This document shows positions 24,157 through 33,152 of a DNA stretch of 64,000 bases, in pieces; position 1 is the first letter of the stretch, and each line of letters starts with the position of its first letter. The position numbers were made by a program, and so were the translations under genes. The notes under the pieces were generated by a model. It was not told where the DNA came from and made no database searches. It saw only the letters and a program-made list of their open reading frames with translations. Source of the DNA: Bacillota bacterium (GTDB lineage: Bacteria > Bacillota > Bacilli > Paenibacillales > NBRC-103111); NCBI GenBank assembly GCA_023388055.1, contig JAEWGW010000025.1, positions 310,001-374,000 on the forward strand. The letters are read 5' to 3'.

Positions 24157-26058
24157 ATGAGCCTTCGCATATCCCTTGCCAAAACAGCCATTTCTTTCTT
24201 TGTGCTGGCGCTGCTGTTTGCCTCTTACCAGATCATGCTGGCTTCCGGCGAGAACAGTGAGCCCAAGGTGATTATGCTGCGCCTGGAGGATGTTGGCCCC
24301 GGAGGGGAATACTCCAACATGGACCAACTGGGCAAGCTCCGGACGGTTCTGGAGTTTCTCGGAGAGCAGGGTGTCCATTACCAGATCGGGGTGATTCCCC
24401 GCTGGGTGAATTACGGAGAGAATGGCCTTACCTACAGCCGCTCTCTGGATCAAATGGGGGATTTGTACACGGAAAGTCTGGTCGCCGTATTGAAGAATGC
24501 AGCCTCAGACGGGGCTGTGATCGGCATGCATGGGTTCACCCACCAGGTTGGGGAAACCAAACGGGCGGACGGCCATCAGGAATCCGGCATCGGCAATGAG
24601 TTCAACGTTCCGGATGTCCCGGAGACGCTGTCGCCTGCTTTTGCGGCACAGCGGATGACGGAAGGGCTGAAGATATTCGATGCGGTGGGGATCAAACCGG
24701 CCTTTTGGGAGACGCCTCATTATCATGGAGCAGTCGCGCAGTATCCGGCGTTTGCCTCCCAATTCGGCATTATATATGAGAATGAAATTACCCAGCCCTC
24801 CCAAACGGAGATTCATCTTAAGACCGACATCAATAGCTTATCCGGGGCAAAAACACGGGGCGTCGCCTATGTGCCCACCCCGTATTCCTATATTCCCTAC
24901 AACAAGGATGAGAAGCTGATCCTGGATCAATTGGGCAAAACGGATAAGCTGCCGTCCTTCTTCTACCACGCCTTCCTGGAATTCAAGTTCCTGCAGCCGG
25001 TGGTGGATGAGAACGGCACACAGATCTACCGCAACGGTCTGCCGGAATATGCCTATCCCGACAAAAGCAAAACCAACCTGCAGCGGCTGATTGCGTCCAT
25101 CAAGGAAAGGGGCTATACCTTCCGCTCCCTTCTGGACGAGGTGCCGTTTACCCCGTGGTCCCAGCTTCCCGCCGGAACCATAACCCGCAACACTCGGCTG
25201 GGGGATGCTACCGGGGACGGCCAGACGGATACCGTCGTATGGCGGGATCAAGGCCAGGTGGAGGTGCGTCCGGGCAGCTACACGGGCAAACGCAACGACC
25301 TCCAACCCGCGGCAGAGCAGTGGGCGCACATTCCCAAGCAGAAGGGGGATCTGTTCAGTCTGAAGGATGCCAACGGCGACGGCGCTGCAGATTTGTGGGT
25401 GATCCGGGCGTCCGGGCAGCTGGAGCTATATCTGTCAGCCAACCGCAGCTTCACCCTCTCCGGCACCTGGAAGCTGCCTGAACTGCCGGCTTTAAGTGCC
25501 GCGCAGATCTTGAAGCAGCGCGGCGGCGGCTTCACTCTGGCTGTTGTGACCGCCAATGGGGCCCAACTGATCCCCTACACCAAACAGCCCAACGGGGAAT
25601 GGAAGCGCGGCGAGGAAAAACGGGGCCGGGTAGCGGATTACCGCAGCATGCAGCTGCTTACCGACAAACAATCCGGTGCAGACCAGCTGGCGTATTGCCG
25701 TAAAACCGGAAACTCCTGCATCCGGCTTGAGGTTATGCCCGGAGAGAGCACATGGACTGCAGAACGCCGGGAGATTTCCTTGTCCGGAGGCATGGGCGAC
25801 AGGCAGCTGGCCGGTGATTTTAACGGAGACGGCCTGGAGGATATGCTGATCTGGAACGATTCTGACCGCAGGATAACCCTTTACCGCCAGGATGGGGAAG
25901 GCAGCTATAACAAATTTTCGACCCTTGGCCCATGGGGGCTGGAGGGGACGCGGCCCCTCGTGATGGATCTGGACGGGGACGGGCGGAGCGATCTGGCCTT
26001 GATGGAGCCGGACGGCTCGCTGGATACGGCGATCTCCTTCCAGATGCAGCAGGAATAA
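24157..26058 (+). CDS. DUF2334 (deacetylase-like) protein with C-terminal FG-GAP/VCBS-type repeats
   Basis: 633 residues. An N-terminal membrane segment or signal (SLAKTAISFFVLALLFASY) makes it exported or anchored. About residues 35-340 match DUF2334, a member of the polysaccharide deacetylase-like barrels: VIMLRLEDVGPG, YQIGVIPRWVNY, GAVIGMHGFTHQ, PAFWETPHYHG. The C-terminal region has four Asp-rich calcium-binding-like repeats of a beta-propeller (GDATGDGQTDTVVW, DANGDGAADLWVI, GDFNGDGLEDMLIW, MDLDGDGRSDLALM). A role in modifying or binding cell-surface glycan is plausible. The ATG at 24157 has AGGAGG 9 bases upstream; a GTG at 24148 overlaps that site. A glycosylation operon follows after a terminator. 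Confidence 0.82.
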   Translation: MSLRISLAKTAISFFVLALLFASYQIMLASGENSEPKVIMLRLEDVGPGGEYSNMDQLGKLRTVLEFLGEQGVHYQIGVIPRWVNYGENGLTYSRSLDQMGDLYTESLVAVLKNAASDGAVIGMHGFTHQVGETKRADGHQESGIGNEFNVPDVPETLSPAFAAQRMTEGLKIFDAVGIKPAFWETPHYHGAVAQYPAFASQFGIIYENEITQPSQTEIHLKTDINSLSGAKTRGVAYVPTPYSYIPYNKDEKLILDQLGKTDKLPSFFYHAFLEFKFLQPVVDENGTQIYRNGLPEYAYPDKSKTNLQRLIASIKERGYTFRSLLDEVPFTPWSQLPAGTITRNTRLGDATGDGQTDTVVWRDQGQVEVRPGSYTGKRNDLQPAAEQWAHIPKQKGDLFSLKDANGDGAADLWVIRASGQLELYLSANRSFTLSGTWKLPELPALSAAQILKQRGGGFTLAVVTANGAQLIPYTKQPNGEWKRGEEKRGRVADYRSMQLLTDKQSGADQLAYCRKTGNSCIRLEVMPGESTWTAERREISLSGGMGDRQLAGDFNGDGLEDMLIWNDSDRRITLYRQDGEGSYNKFSTLGPWGLEGTRPLVMDLDGDGRSDLALMEPDGSLDTAISFQMQQE

Positions 26059-26072
26059 GAAGAGGCTCGGAG

Positions 26073-26102
26073 AAAAGCCCGGTGCGAAAGCGCCGGGTTT
26101 CT
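26073..26102 (+). terminator. Intrinsic terminator after the DUF2334 gene
   Basis: AAGCCCGGTGC, loop GAAA, GCGCCGGGTTT, followed by CTTATTT. A compact GC-rich stem with a GNRA loop. Confidence 0.85.
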
Positions 26103-26251
26103 TATTTGGGCTGTCCCACCGTCAGTTTGATAGGCGTTTATCTTTGGGGTTTTGGCGGTTTTTGGTGTTTTTGGCGTGATGTACTTGTTCATTCGGGTAT
26201 CCATTTGGCATAATGGTAGAAGAATGCGAGAGACGGGTGGAGGTCGCGAAG

Positions 26252-29200
26252 ATGAAGTCGTGGTTGGGAAAGCTGGGAATCTGCTCCTTGCTGGGTTTAT
26301 TTTTGTGGGCAGGAGTTGGGTTCGCCGCAGAGGGTCTTTTACATAATTCCGGTTTTGAAGAAGGCGCTTCATCCTGGGAAACGGATGTCTGGAACAGCGG
26401 GGACTCCTACAGCAGGTTTACGGTAACGGATTCACCCGTTCATAGCGGCAGCAAGGCCGCTTATATTGAGAGTATGAGAGAGAATGATGCGAAATGGGTA
26501 CAAAAGGTAGAGGTTAAGCCCAAAACCTTGTACAAGCTCTCCGGCTGGATCAGGGCGGAGGGGGCCACAAGCGGTTTTAAGGGAGCCAACCTGTCGGTGC
26601 TGGGCTCCATGGATATGACTGCCGATCTGCTGGATACCGGCGGCGAATTTTTGTTCGTGGAGCTGTACGGCAGAACCGGCGACAAGCAGAAGGAAATGAA
26701 GGTTGCCGCGCGCCTGGGCGGATACGGCAGCTTGAATAAAGGGAAGGCCTGGTTTGATGACATCAAGCTGGAGGAGGTGGACAACGCTCCGGCAGGTGTC
26801 ACCGTCGGTTCCTTCAGCGAAGCCAAAACCAGCGCAGGCTCGGACGGCAAACCGGCCGCCGCTACCACAGGCACCCCCTTCAAGCTGATGGGGTATGCCT
26901 TGGCTTTCTTTGTGCTGTATGGTGTTGCATACATAAATCTGTTCCGCAAGGACCGTTTGGAGCGTTATTCGCCTGCCCAGGCCCAGCTGTGGCTGTTCGG
27001 GCTTCTGTCCGCCGGGCTGGTGTGGCGGCTGATCCTCGCCAAAAGCCAAGGGTATGTCAGCGACATGAACACCTTCAAGGCTTGGGCCTCCCATGCCGCA
27101 AGCGGCGGGCTGACCCATTTTTACGATACGGAGATGTTCGTGGACTACCCTCCCGGATACATCTATGTGCTGTATGTGCTTGGCAAAATCCAGAGCTTCT
27201 ATAGCCTGGCCATGGATTCCCTGCCGCTGCTTATTCTGATGAAGCTGCCGGCTATGCTGGCTGATCTGGCTACGGCAGGTTTATTCTACAGGATGGCCTC
27301 CAAAAAGCTGGGCCAGGGCGCCGCCTTCGGGATTGCGCTGCTCTATGTATTTAACCCGGCTGTATTGGTCAATTCGGCCAACTGGGGCCAGGTGGATTCC
27401 TTCTTCACCCTGTTCCTGCTCCTGACCCTGAATGCGGTCCGGGACAAAAAAGCGATTAGAGCGGGCATCCTGTTCGCCCTTGCGGTTTTGATCAAACCTC
27501 AGGCCTTGATTTTTACACCGGTGCTGCTGTTTTTCTATTGGCAGACCAAAAGCTGGAAGGTGCTGCTCCAATCTGCCGCCAGTGGTTTGGCTGTTTTCTT
27601 GGCGGGCATCCTCCCGTTTTCCTTGTCCATGAAGCCCACGTGGATCTTCCATTTGTACAAGGAAACGCTGATGTCGTACCCTTTTGCCTCATTAAACGCC
27701 TTTAACCTGTACGCCCTTACCCTGGGGAACTGGAAGCCACTTGGGGATACGTTCATTTTGTTCTCCTACGGCACCTGGGGGACGCTGTTTATCTTTGTTG
27801 CCGTGGGGCTGGCACTGTATTATTTCCTGAAGGGGAAGCACCACACCGAGGGGCTGCCGTATTTTATCGGGCTGGTGCTGATTTCCACCATGTTCCTCTT
27901 TGGCTCCAAAATGCATGAGCGCTACTGGTTCCCGGCGGTAGCCCTGCTTCTGGCCGCCTTCATTTATGTGAAGGACAGGCGTCTCTTGCTGTCCTTCGTA
28001 GGATTATCCGTCTGCCATTACCTGAATGTGGCGTATGTGCTGAACCTGAGCTGGGACGGGGCAACCCCTGCCAAAACGGACGGGGTTATGCTGCTGGTAT
28101 CCTTCGCCAGCCTGACTTTATTTGGTTATTTGCTCAAAATCGGCTATGATGTGTTTGTGAAGGGGCAGGTGCGTCCTGTTTATGACCTGCAGCTGGAGCA
28201 CAAGCTCCGGGATACTGTCTTGGCAAACAGCATAGAGGGAACGAAGCCGTCCAAAGGATTGCCGGAAAACCTGCGCCTCGGTTTGACGCGGCGGGACTGG
28301 CAGCTGATGCTGGGCCTGACGGCGGTATATGCCGCGGTATCCTTCTATAACCTGGGGTCGCTGAAGGCCCCGGAAACCGTGTGGGAGCCGGCAGTCAGCG
28401 GCGAAAGCTTCTACGTCGATTTCGGCTCGGTGAAGCATATTGAGCGGATTAACAGCTACGCCGAAATCGGTGAGGGCAAGATGAAAATCGAATTTGCCAG
28501 GGAAACGCCGGAAGGCTGGGCTAACCCGCAAACTGTGGATGTCACCTACACCAAGTTCTTCACGTGGAGTGTGCTGAAGACGGATGTGGAAGCCCGTTAT
28601 GCGAAATTTACCGTGGAAACAGGAGGCATTTCCTTAAGCGAGCTGGCCTTCTTTGAAAAGGACGGGGAGCGGCCTCTGGCTGTGGAAGCCGTCCACGCCG
28701 ACGGTATGACACCTCCCGTACGCGGCTCTATTTCGTTATTGTTCGACGAACCGGGGGACTCCCCTTACCATCCGACGTATATGGACGGCAGCTATTTCGA
28801 TGAAATTTATCATCCGCGCACCGCGTATGAGCATATTCACAATATCAAGCCGTACGAGAATACCCATCCGCCGCTGGGTAAGCTAATTATTGCCATCGGC
28901 ATTAAACTGTTCGGGATGAACCCCTTCGGCTGGCGGATTATGGGCAATCTGTTCGGAATCGCCATGGTCCCGATTATGTATGTGTTCGGCAAGCGTCTGT
29001 TCCGGTCGACCCATCTGGCGTTTATGGCGGCATTCCTGTTCACCTTTGACTTTATGCATTTTGCCCAGACACGGATTGCAACGATTGATACCTACGGCGT
29101 GTTCTTCATCATGCTGATGTTCTACTTTATGTATAAGTATATGACCATGAGCTTCTACCGAGTTCCGCTGCGGAAGACGCTTCTGCCGCTGTTCCTGTCA

Positions 29201-30148
29201 GGTCTGTTCTTCGGTATCGGTGCGGCCAGCAAGTGGATTGTGCTCTACGGAGGCGCTGGTTTGGCCGTGCTGTTCTTCGCTTCTCTCTACGGGAGATTCC
29301 GGGAATACCAGGCAGCCGGGGATGCGCTGCAGGCGGAGGGCCAGCCTGAGGGCCGTGCCGGCGGCAGCAGGCGGAAAAATGCCCTGCTGTGGGTCAAGGA
29401 AGCAGATCAAACCGGCGGGGGGGATCATGATCCGGCCCTGGAGCGGATTGCCCTTGAACGGGTCCGCAGGCTGTTCTGGCCCTCCCTCATCAAAACGGTG
29501 TTATGGTGTATTCCGTTCTTCGTCATTATTCCGGGGATCATCTATAGCGCCTCCTTTATCCCGTATATGACGGTTCCGGGCGAGGGTTTCTCCCTGGATC
29601 ATCTGATCCAGTACCAAAAGGACATGTGGGACTACCACAGCAAGCTGGTGGCGACCCACGGCTTTGCCTCCCCCTGGTGGGAATGGCCGTTTATCGTGAA
29701 GCCCATCTGGTTCTTCTCCGGACAAGCACTGCTGCCTGCCGGACAGGTGTCCAGCATTGTATCCATGGGCAACCCGCTGGTATGGTGGCTGGGGCTTGTG
29801 GCTGTCATCATCGTCACCGTGCTGGCCATCAGAAGAAGGGAAAAGGGCATGATCGTCATCCTGACCGCCTTCTGCTCCCAGTATCTGCCGTGGATGCTGG
29901 TAACCCGGCTAACCTTTATCTATCACTATTTTGCCATGGTGCCGTTTATCGTGCTGTGCCTGGTTTATGTCTTCAAGATTCTGAATGAGGAGTTCGGAAT
30001 GCGGCGTTGGGTAAACTGGTTGTATATGGGGACCGCGCTGCTGCTGTTTATCCTGTTCTATCCGGTTCTGTCCGGCATGGTGGTGGACAAGTCTTATGTG
30101 GCCAATGTGCTGCGCTGGTTCGGCACCTGGTATTTCTACAGCAATTAG
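26252..30148 (+). CDS. Double GT-C glycosyltransferase: binding module, GT-C, discoidin-like domain, GT39 (PMT-like)
   Basis: About 1298 residues. After a signal or first membrane segment comes a carbohydrate-binding-like module (LLHNSGFEEGASSWE to AWFDDIKLEEVD, about 30-185). Next is a multi-span GT-C region (about 210-660) with YVSDMNTFKAWASHAASGG and FVDYPPGYIYVLY, typical of polyprenol-sugar-dependent transferases. A discoidin-like extracytoplasmic domain follows (FYVDFGSVKHIERINSYAE to LSELAFFEKDG). Last is a second GT-C region of protein-mannosyltransferase type (GSYFDEIYHPRTAYEH, ENTHPPLGKLII, HFAQTRIATIDTY) to the end. Both halves keep the expected acidic loop residues, so both may be active. 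The ATG at 26252 has GGAGGT 7 bases upstream. GtrB-like and GtrA genes follow, which would supply and flip the lipid-linked sugar. Confidence 0.82.
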   Translation: MKSWLGKLGICSLLGLFLWAGVGFAAEGLLHNSGFEEGASSWETDVWNSGDSYSRFTVTDSPVHSGSKAAYIESMRENDAKWVQKVEVKPKTLYKLSGWIRAEGATSGFKGANLSVLGSMDMTADLLDTGGEFLFVELYGRTGDKQKEMKVAARLGGYGSLNKGKAWFDDIKLEEVDNAPAGVTVGSFSEAKTSAGSDGKPAAATTGTPFKLMGYALAFFVLYGVAYINLFRKDRLERYSPAQAQLWLFGLLSAGLVWRLILAKSQGYVSDMNTFKAWASHAASGGLTHFYDTEMFVDYPPGYIYVLYVLGKIQSFYSLAMDSLPLLILMKLPAMLADLATAGLFYRMASKKLGQGAAFGIALLYVFNPAVLVNSANWGQVDSFFTLFLLLTLNAVRDKKAIRAGILFALAVLIKPQALIFTPVLLFFYWQTKSWKVLLQSAASGLAVFLAGILPFSLSMKPTWIFHLYKETLMSYPFASLNAFNLYALTLGNWKPLGDTFILFSYGTWGTLFIFVAVGLALYYFLKGKHHTEGLPYFIGLVLISTMFLFGSKMHERYWFPAVALLLAAFIYVKDRRLLLSFVGLSVCHYLNVAYVLNLSWDGATPAKTDGVMLLVSFASLTLFGYLLKIGYDVFVKGQVRPVYDLQLEHKLRDTVLANSIEGTKPSKGLPENLRLGLTRRDWQLMLGLTAVYAAVSFYNLGSLKAPETVWEPAVSGESFYVDFGSVKHIERINSYAEIGEGKMKIEFARETPEGWANPQTVDVTYTKFFTWSVLKTDVEARYAKFTVETGGISLSELAFFEKDGERPLAVEAVHADGMTPPVRGSISLLFDEPGDSPYHPTYMDGSYFDEIYHPRTAYEHIHNIKPYENTHPPLGKLIIAIGIKLFGMNPFGWRIMGNLFGIAMVPIMYVFGKRLFRSTHLAFMAAFLFTFDFMHFAQTRIATIDTYGVFFIMLMFYFMYKYMTMSFYRVPLRKTLLPLFLSGLFFGIGAASKWIVLYGGAGLAVLFFASLYGRFREYQAAGDALQAEGQPEGRAGGSRRKNALLWVKEADQTGGGDHDPALERIALERVRRLFWPSLIKTVLWCIPFFVIIPGIIYSASFIPYMTVPGEGFSLDHLIQYQKDMWDYHSKLVATHGFASPWWEWPFIVKPIWFFSGQALLPAGQVSSIVSMGNPLVWWLGLVAVIIVTVLAIRRREKGMIVILTAFCSQYLPWMLVTRLTFIYHYFAMVPFIVLCLVYVFKILNEEFGMRRWVNWLYMGTALLLFILFYPVLSGMVVDKSYVANVLRWFGTWYFYSN

Positions 30149-30234
30149 ACGGCGGTGAAGATGGTTACCGCTTATATCGAGAAAGCCGTCCAGATCCAGG
30201 CGGGGCCGATCGGGACGGCAGGAGGGAAGGAAAC

Positions 30235-31206
30235 ATGGTACAGTATTCGATTATCGTTCCGATGTATAACGAAGAGGCAGTCATTGAGGAAACCTACAAA
30301 CGTCTGAAGGAAGTTATGGACAAAACCCGGGAGTCCTACGAGCTGTTATTTGTTAATGACGGCAGCCGGGACAGAACGGTGGAGATTGTCAGCCTGCTGT
30401 GCGAAAGTGATTCCAACGTCCGCCTGCTGGATTTCTCACGGAACTTCGGTCATCAGATTGCCATTACCGCCGGAATGGATTATGCCGCGGGCAGGGCGAT
30501 TGTGGTGATCGATGCGGATCTGCAGGACCCGCCTTCCATCATTCTCGAGATGATCGGCAAGTGGAAGGAGGGCTTTGATGTTGTGTATGGCAAACGCTCC
30601 AAGCGCAAGGGAGAGACGATCTTCAAAAAAGCAACGGCCAAGTTCTTTTACCGGCTTCTGCGCAGCATGACCAATGTGGAAATTCCCGTGGATACCGGAG
30701 ATTTCCGGCTGATCGACCGCAAGGTGGCGGATGTGCTGCGGGGGTTGAAGGAGAAGAACCGCTTTGTCCGCGGCCTGGTCAGCTGGGTAGGCTTCCGCCA
30801 GACCTCCGTGGAGTATGTGCGGGAGGAGCGTTGGGCGGGGGAAACCAAGTACCCCTTGAAGAAGATGATCCGCTTCGCTATGGACGGCATTACCTCCTTT
30901 TCGTACAAGCCGTTAAAGCTGGCCACTTATCTCGGATTTTTTCTGTCCGGCTTAAGCTTCATCTATCTGCTGGTGGTGCTGTACCAGGCACTGTTTACCA
31001 AGTCCACCACGGCCGGATGGGCGTCCACTGTGGCTATCAACCTGTTTTTTAACGGCATTGTGTTGATTCTGCTGGGGATCATCGGGGAATATATCGGCCG
31101 GATTTATGATGAGTCCAAGGACCGTCCTCTGTACATCATCCAAGAGGTGAAGGGTGGAGCTTCCAGCACCCGCGAACAGATCCCTGAGCCGGAGCGGGTC
31201 CGCTGA
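30235..31206 (+). CDS. GT2 family polyprenyl-phosphate glycosyltransferase (GtrB/DPMS-like)
   Basis: 323 residues. It has the GT-A fold signature of dolichyl/undecaprenyl-phosphate sugar synthases: YSIIVPMYNEEAVIEETY, LLFVNDGSRDRT, the metal-binding VVIDADLQDPP, and VDTGDFRLIDR. Two membrane segments near the C-terminus (LATYLGFFLSGLSFIYLLVVLY and the one around FFNGIVLILLGIIGEYIGR) anchor it in the membrane, as in GtrB. It should transfer a hexose from a nucleotide sugar to undecaprenyl phosphate on the cytoplasmic face. GGAGGG and GGAAG precede the ATG at 30235. It is 86 bases downstream of the double GT-C gene. Confidence 0.9.
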   Translation: MVQYSIIVPMYNEEAVIEETYKRLKEVMDKTRESYELLFVNDGSRDRTVEIVSLLCESDSNVRLLDFSRNFGHQIAITAGMDYAAGRAIVVIDADLQDPPSIILEMIGKWKEGFDVVYGKRSKRKGETIFKKATAKFFYRLLRSMTNVEIPVDTGDFRLIDRKVADVLRGLKEKNRFVRGLVSWVGFRQTSVEYVREERWAGETKYPLKKMIRFAMDGITSFSYKPLKLATYLGFFLSGLSFIYLLVVLYQALFTKSTTAGWASTVAINLFFNGIVLILLGIIGEYIGRIYDESKDRPLYIIQEVKGGASSTREQIPEPERVR

Positions 31207-31262
31207 TCAAGGGACAGACATGGTTTGGATCGACATGGGCGAGAGAAAGCGGTGGATGAAAT

Positions 31263-31757
31263 ATGGTTGAGGAGCAGGGGGAAACCGGACGCTCCGGCAC
31301 GGAGCAGGCAAAGGAGCCGTCCCTGTCAGCGGTTAACGGCGGCCGGATGTTGGGCCTGATCCAGTTTATCAAGTTCGGCCTGGTAGGGGTTATGAATACG
31401 GCGGTGGATTTCCTGGTGTATGCGCTTCTGACCTGGATAGGGATGCAATACCTGGTGGCCCAGGTGTTCTCCTATTCGGCCGGGACGGTGAACAGCTATG
31501 TGGTGAACAAGCTGTGGACCTTTGGCGGCAAGGATGCAGCCGGCACGGAGAACCGGAAGGCGGGCAAGGTGGACAAGAGGGAATTCGCCCGGTTTGTCCT
31601 GGTGAATGTAGGCACCCTTTTGTTATCCATCGTGCTGCTGTATGTTCTCAAAACCGGCCTGGGCCTCCACCCGCTGGTAGCCAAAATAGGAGTAACCGCC
31701 GTCACAGTGGTGGTGAATTATGTCGGCAGCAAGCTGTGGGTGTTCCGCAGCCGGTAG
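31263..31757 (+). CDS. GtrA family membrane protein (putative undecaprenyl-phosphate-sugar flippase)
   Basis: 164 residues with four membrane helices from about residue 32: FIKFGLVGVMNTAVDFLVYALL, YLVAQVFSYSAGTVNSYVVNK, FVLVNVGTLLLSIVLLYVLK and the last ending NYVGSKLWVFRSR. GtrA proteins are thought to move the lipid-linked sugar made by GtrB across the membrane for use by a GT-C enzyme, and all three parts are adjacent here. The first 30 residues are polar and not conserved. A modest GGTGGA lies 6 bases before the ATG. It is the last gene of the operon and is followed by a terminator. Confidence 0.87.
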   Translation: MVEEQGETGRSGTEQAKEPSLSAVNGGRMLGLIQFIKFGLVGVMNTAVDFLVYALLTWIGMQYLVAQVFSYSAGTVNSYVVNKLWTFGGKDAAGTENRKAGKVDKREFARFVLVNVGTLLLSIVLLYVLKTGLGLHPLVAKIGVTAVTVVVNYVGSKLWVFRSR

Positions 31758-31765
31758 CCGCTTTA

Positions 31766-31793
31766 GCGCTGAAGCGAAGCTTCGGCGTTTTTT
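31766..31793 (+). terminator. Intrinsic terminator of the glycosylation operon
   Basis: CGCTGAAGC, loop GAA, GCTTCGGCG, then TTTTTT. It lies just after the gtrA stop codon. Confidence 0.8.
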
Positions 31794-31899
31794 CCTGTAT
31801 AAAAAACCGACATCATTTGAACATTTTATCCATATTTTATCGAAATTTTATGGTAATTGTGATGGATTTTATGGTGTGTGGAGGGAGGAAATCGTTTTA

Positions 31900-31992
31900 A
31901 TGAAAGAAGTAATGGCCATATTCCGGTTGCAAAAAGGGAGAAGTGAAGCCGATGATCTCATGGAGAGAGACGTACAATATCGGGGTCGATGA
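31900..31992 (+). CDS. Possible small leader ORF overlapping the bacteriohemerythrin start
   Basis: 30 codons (starting MKEVMAIFRLQKGRSEADDL) begin with ATG and have GGAGGGAGGAAA about 8-11 bases upstream, a better site than the one for the next gene. It overlaps the first 41 bases of the bacteriohemerythrin gene in another frame. It could be a translated leader that modulates the downstream gene, or chance. No homology is recognised. Confidence 0.25.
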   Translation: MKEVMAIFRLQKGRSEADDLMERDVQYRGR

Positions 31993-32359
31993 AGTGGACC
32001 AGCAGCATCAAGAGCTGGTAGTGAAGCTGAATGAATTCTTGGACGCGTGCATCCAGCAGAAGGGCAAGGAGAAAATAATGGAGACCCTTGCTTTCCTGAG
32101 AGATTATACAGTTGAGCATTTCCGCTCAGAGGAAGCGATTATGCTGAAGCACAATTACCCCGAGTATGCCGACCACAAAAAAGACCACGATGATTTTGTG
32201 GCCTCGGTCCTGGAGCTGGAAGCCAGCATCGAGAACCAGGGCGCCACTGTCGTTACCACTCTGAAGCTGAACCGCACCCTGACCGACTGGCTTTTATCCC
32301 ACATCAGCAAAAGCGATATGAAGATCGGCCAGTTCCTTCGCATCAACAATATCGTGTAG
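31952..32359 (+). CDS. Bacteriohemerythrin
   Basis: 135 residues, a single-domain hemerythrin that binds O2 at a di-iron centre and may serve oxygen sensing, storage or delivery. The ligand pattern is complete: His in DQQHQELV, His and Glu in VEHFRSEEAIM, two His in ADHKKDHDDF, His and Asp in LLSHISKSDMKIG. The start at MISWRETYNIG gives the usual N-terminus. GGGAG lies 11 bases upstream of the ATG at 31952; a GTG at 31943 is too close to it. A small ORF with a strong ribosome binding site overlaps the start and may couple translation. Monocistronic, ended by a strong terminator. Confidence 0.92.
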   Translation: MISWRETYNIGVDEVDQQHQELVVKLNEFLDACIQQKGKEKIMETLAFLRDYTVEHFRSEEAIMLKHNYPEYADHKKDHDDFVASVLELEASIENQGATVVTTLKLNRTLTDWLLSHISKSDMKIGQFLRINNIV

Positions 32360-32365
32360 TGTAGT

Positions 32366-32417
32366 AAAAAGAGCCCCTGGAGCTCGCGGACGGAGGTCCG
32401 TGTCTTCAGGGGCTTTT
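32366..32417. terminator. Terminator between convergent bacteriohemerythrin and moaB genes
   Basis: AAAAAGAGCCCCTGGA (from 32366) and TTCAGGGGCTTTTT (to 32417) flank an inner GGACGGAGGTCC hairpin. With an A-run on one side and a T-run on the other it can serve both genes. Confidence 0.85.
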
Positions 32418-32449
32418 TGCTGCAGACTGCGAGGGCGGGAGTGCTGCGG

Positions 32450-32968
32450 TTATTTTTCCTTGTAGATTTCCCGCATCACATGTCCCAGCTCGGGGAGGAT
32501 GATCCGGGTCATAGCCAGCTTGACAGCTCCCGTTGATCCGGGCATGGAGAAGATGGCGGTTTGCCCCTTCACACCGGCAATGGCGCGGCTCAAAATGGCG
32601 GCGGTGCCGATATCCTCCGTAAAGCTCAGGTAGCGGAAAATTTCGCCGAAGCCGTGCATTTCCTTATCCAGGAGCTCCTTCACCGCTTCGTAGGCATTAT
32701 CCCGGGGGGCGATGCCTGTTCCCCCGTTCATCAGAACTGCTTCCACCTCAGGGTTGGCGGCTGCCTGGAGCAGCAGCTCCTGAATGCCGGCCCTGTCGTC
32801 TTTAATCACATGGTAGTCGGCTACAGCATGCCCTGCTTCCTCCAGCAGCTGCCTTATGGTTTGGCCGCTTTTGTCGGTATCGGGAGTGCGGGTATCGGAT
32901 AGGGTTACAATCATACACCGGACGCTGGACGGGGCTTCACGCCGGTGAATCTGGACGGAGGTTTCCAT
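32450..32968 (-). CDS. moaB: Molybdenum cofactor biosynthesis protein B (molybdopterin adenylyltransferase-like)
   Basis: 172 residues. It has the MogA/MoaB fold: VRCMIVTLSDTRTPDTDKSG, the nucleotide-binding VLMNGGTGIAPRDNAYEAV, an acidic GEIFRYLSF, and TAIFSMPGSTGAVKLAM. In Bacillus-type bacteria MoaB adenylates molybdopterin before molybdate insertion. AAGGAG lies just upstream of the ATG at 32968. No other molybdenum cofactor genes are in the window, so it is an isolated member of the pathway. It converges with the bacteriohemerythrin gene and shares its terminator. Confidence 0.92.
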   Translation of the reverse strand: METSVQIHRREAPSSVRCMIVTLSDTRTPDTDKSGQTIRQLLEEAGHAVADYHVIKDDRAGIQELLLQAAANPEVEAVLMNGGTGIAPRDNAYEAVKELLDKEMHGFGEIFRYLSFTEDIGTAAILSRAIAGVKGQTAIFSMPGSTGAVKLAMTRIILPELGHVMREIYKEK

Positions 32969-33044
32969 ATTGAGGCTCCTTGTTTAGAAGTGAAGCCGTA
33001 TTGCGGCTTCCGGCTTGTTCCAAGTGTACCATAGAACCCTGCGA

Positions 33045-33107
33045 TTGACAGGCTGAAATCCAGAGACTATAGTATTACCATTGTGAGTAATCGTAACAAT
33101 TACCATT
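33045..33107 (+). promoter_or_regulatory. Sigma-A promoter with overlapping Zur-like operator
   Basis: TTGACA (33045-33050) and TATAGT (33068-33073) are spaced by 17 bases. Just downstream, AATCGTAACAATTACCATT (33089-33107) is a dyad very close to the Bacillus Zur box core TCGTAATNATTACGA, differing at two to three positions. A further half-site ATTACCATT lies at 33074. An operator at this place, around +10 to +25, would block transcription when zinc is sufficient. Confidence 0.7.
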
Positions 33108-33152
33108 GAGTGGCCCGGTTAATGAAGAGGGCCTTGAAGGAGGAGCATGTGG

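Noticed and set aside
26120..26175. GTTTTTGG-type T/G-rich repeats
   Set aside because: Low-complexity text without a fixed period; no function can be supported.
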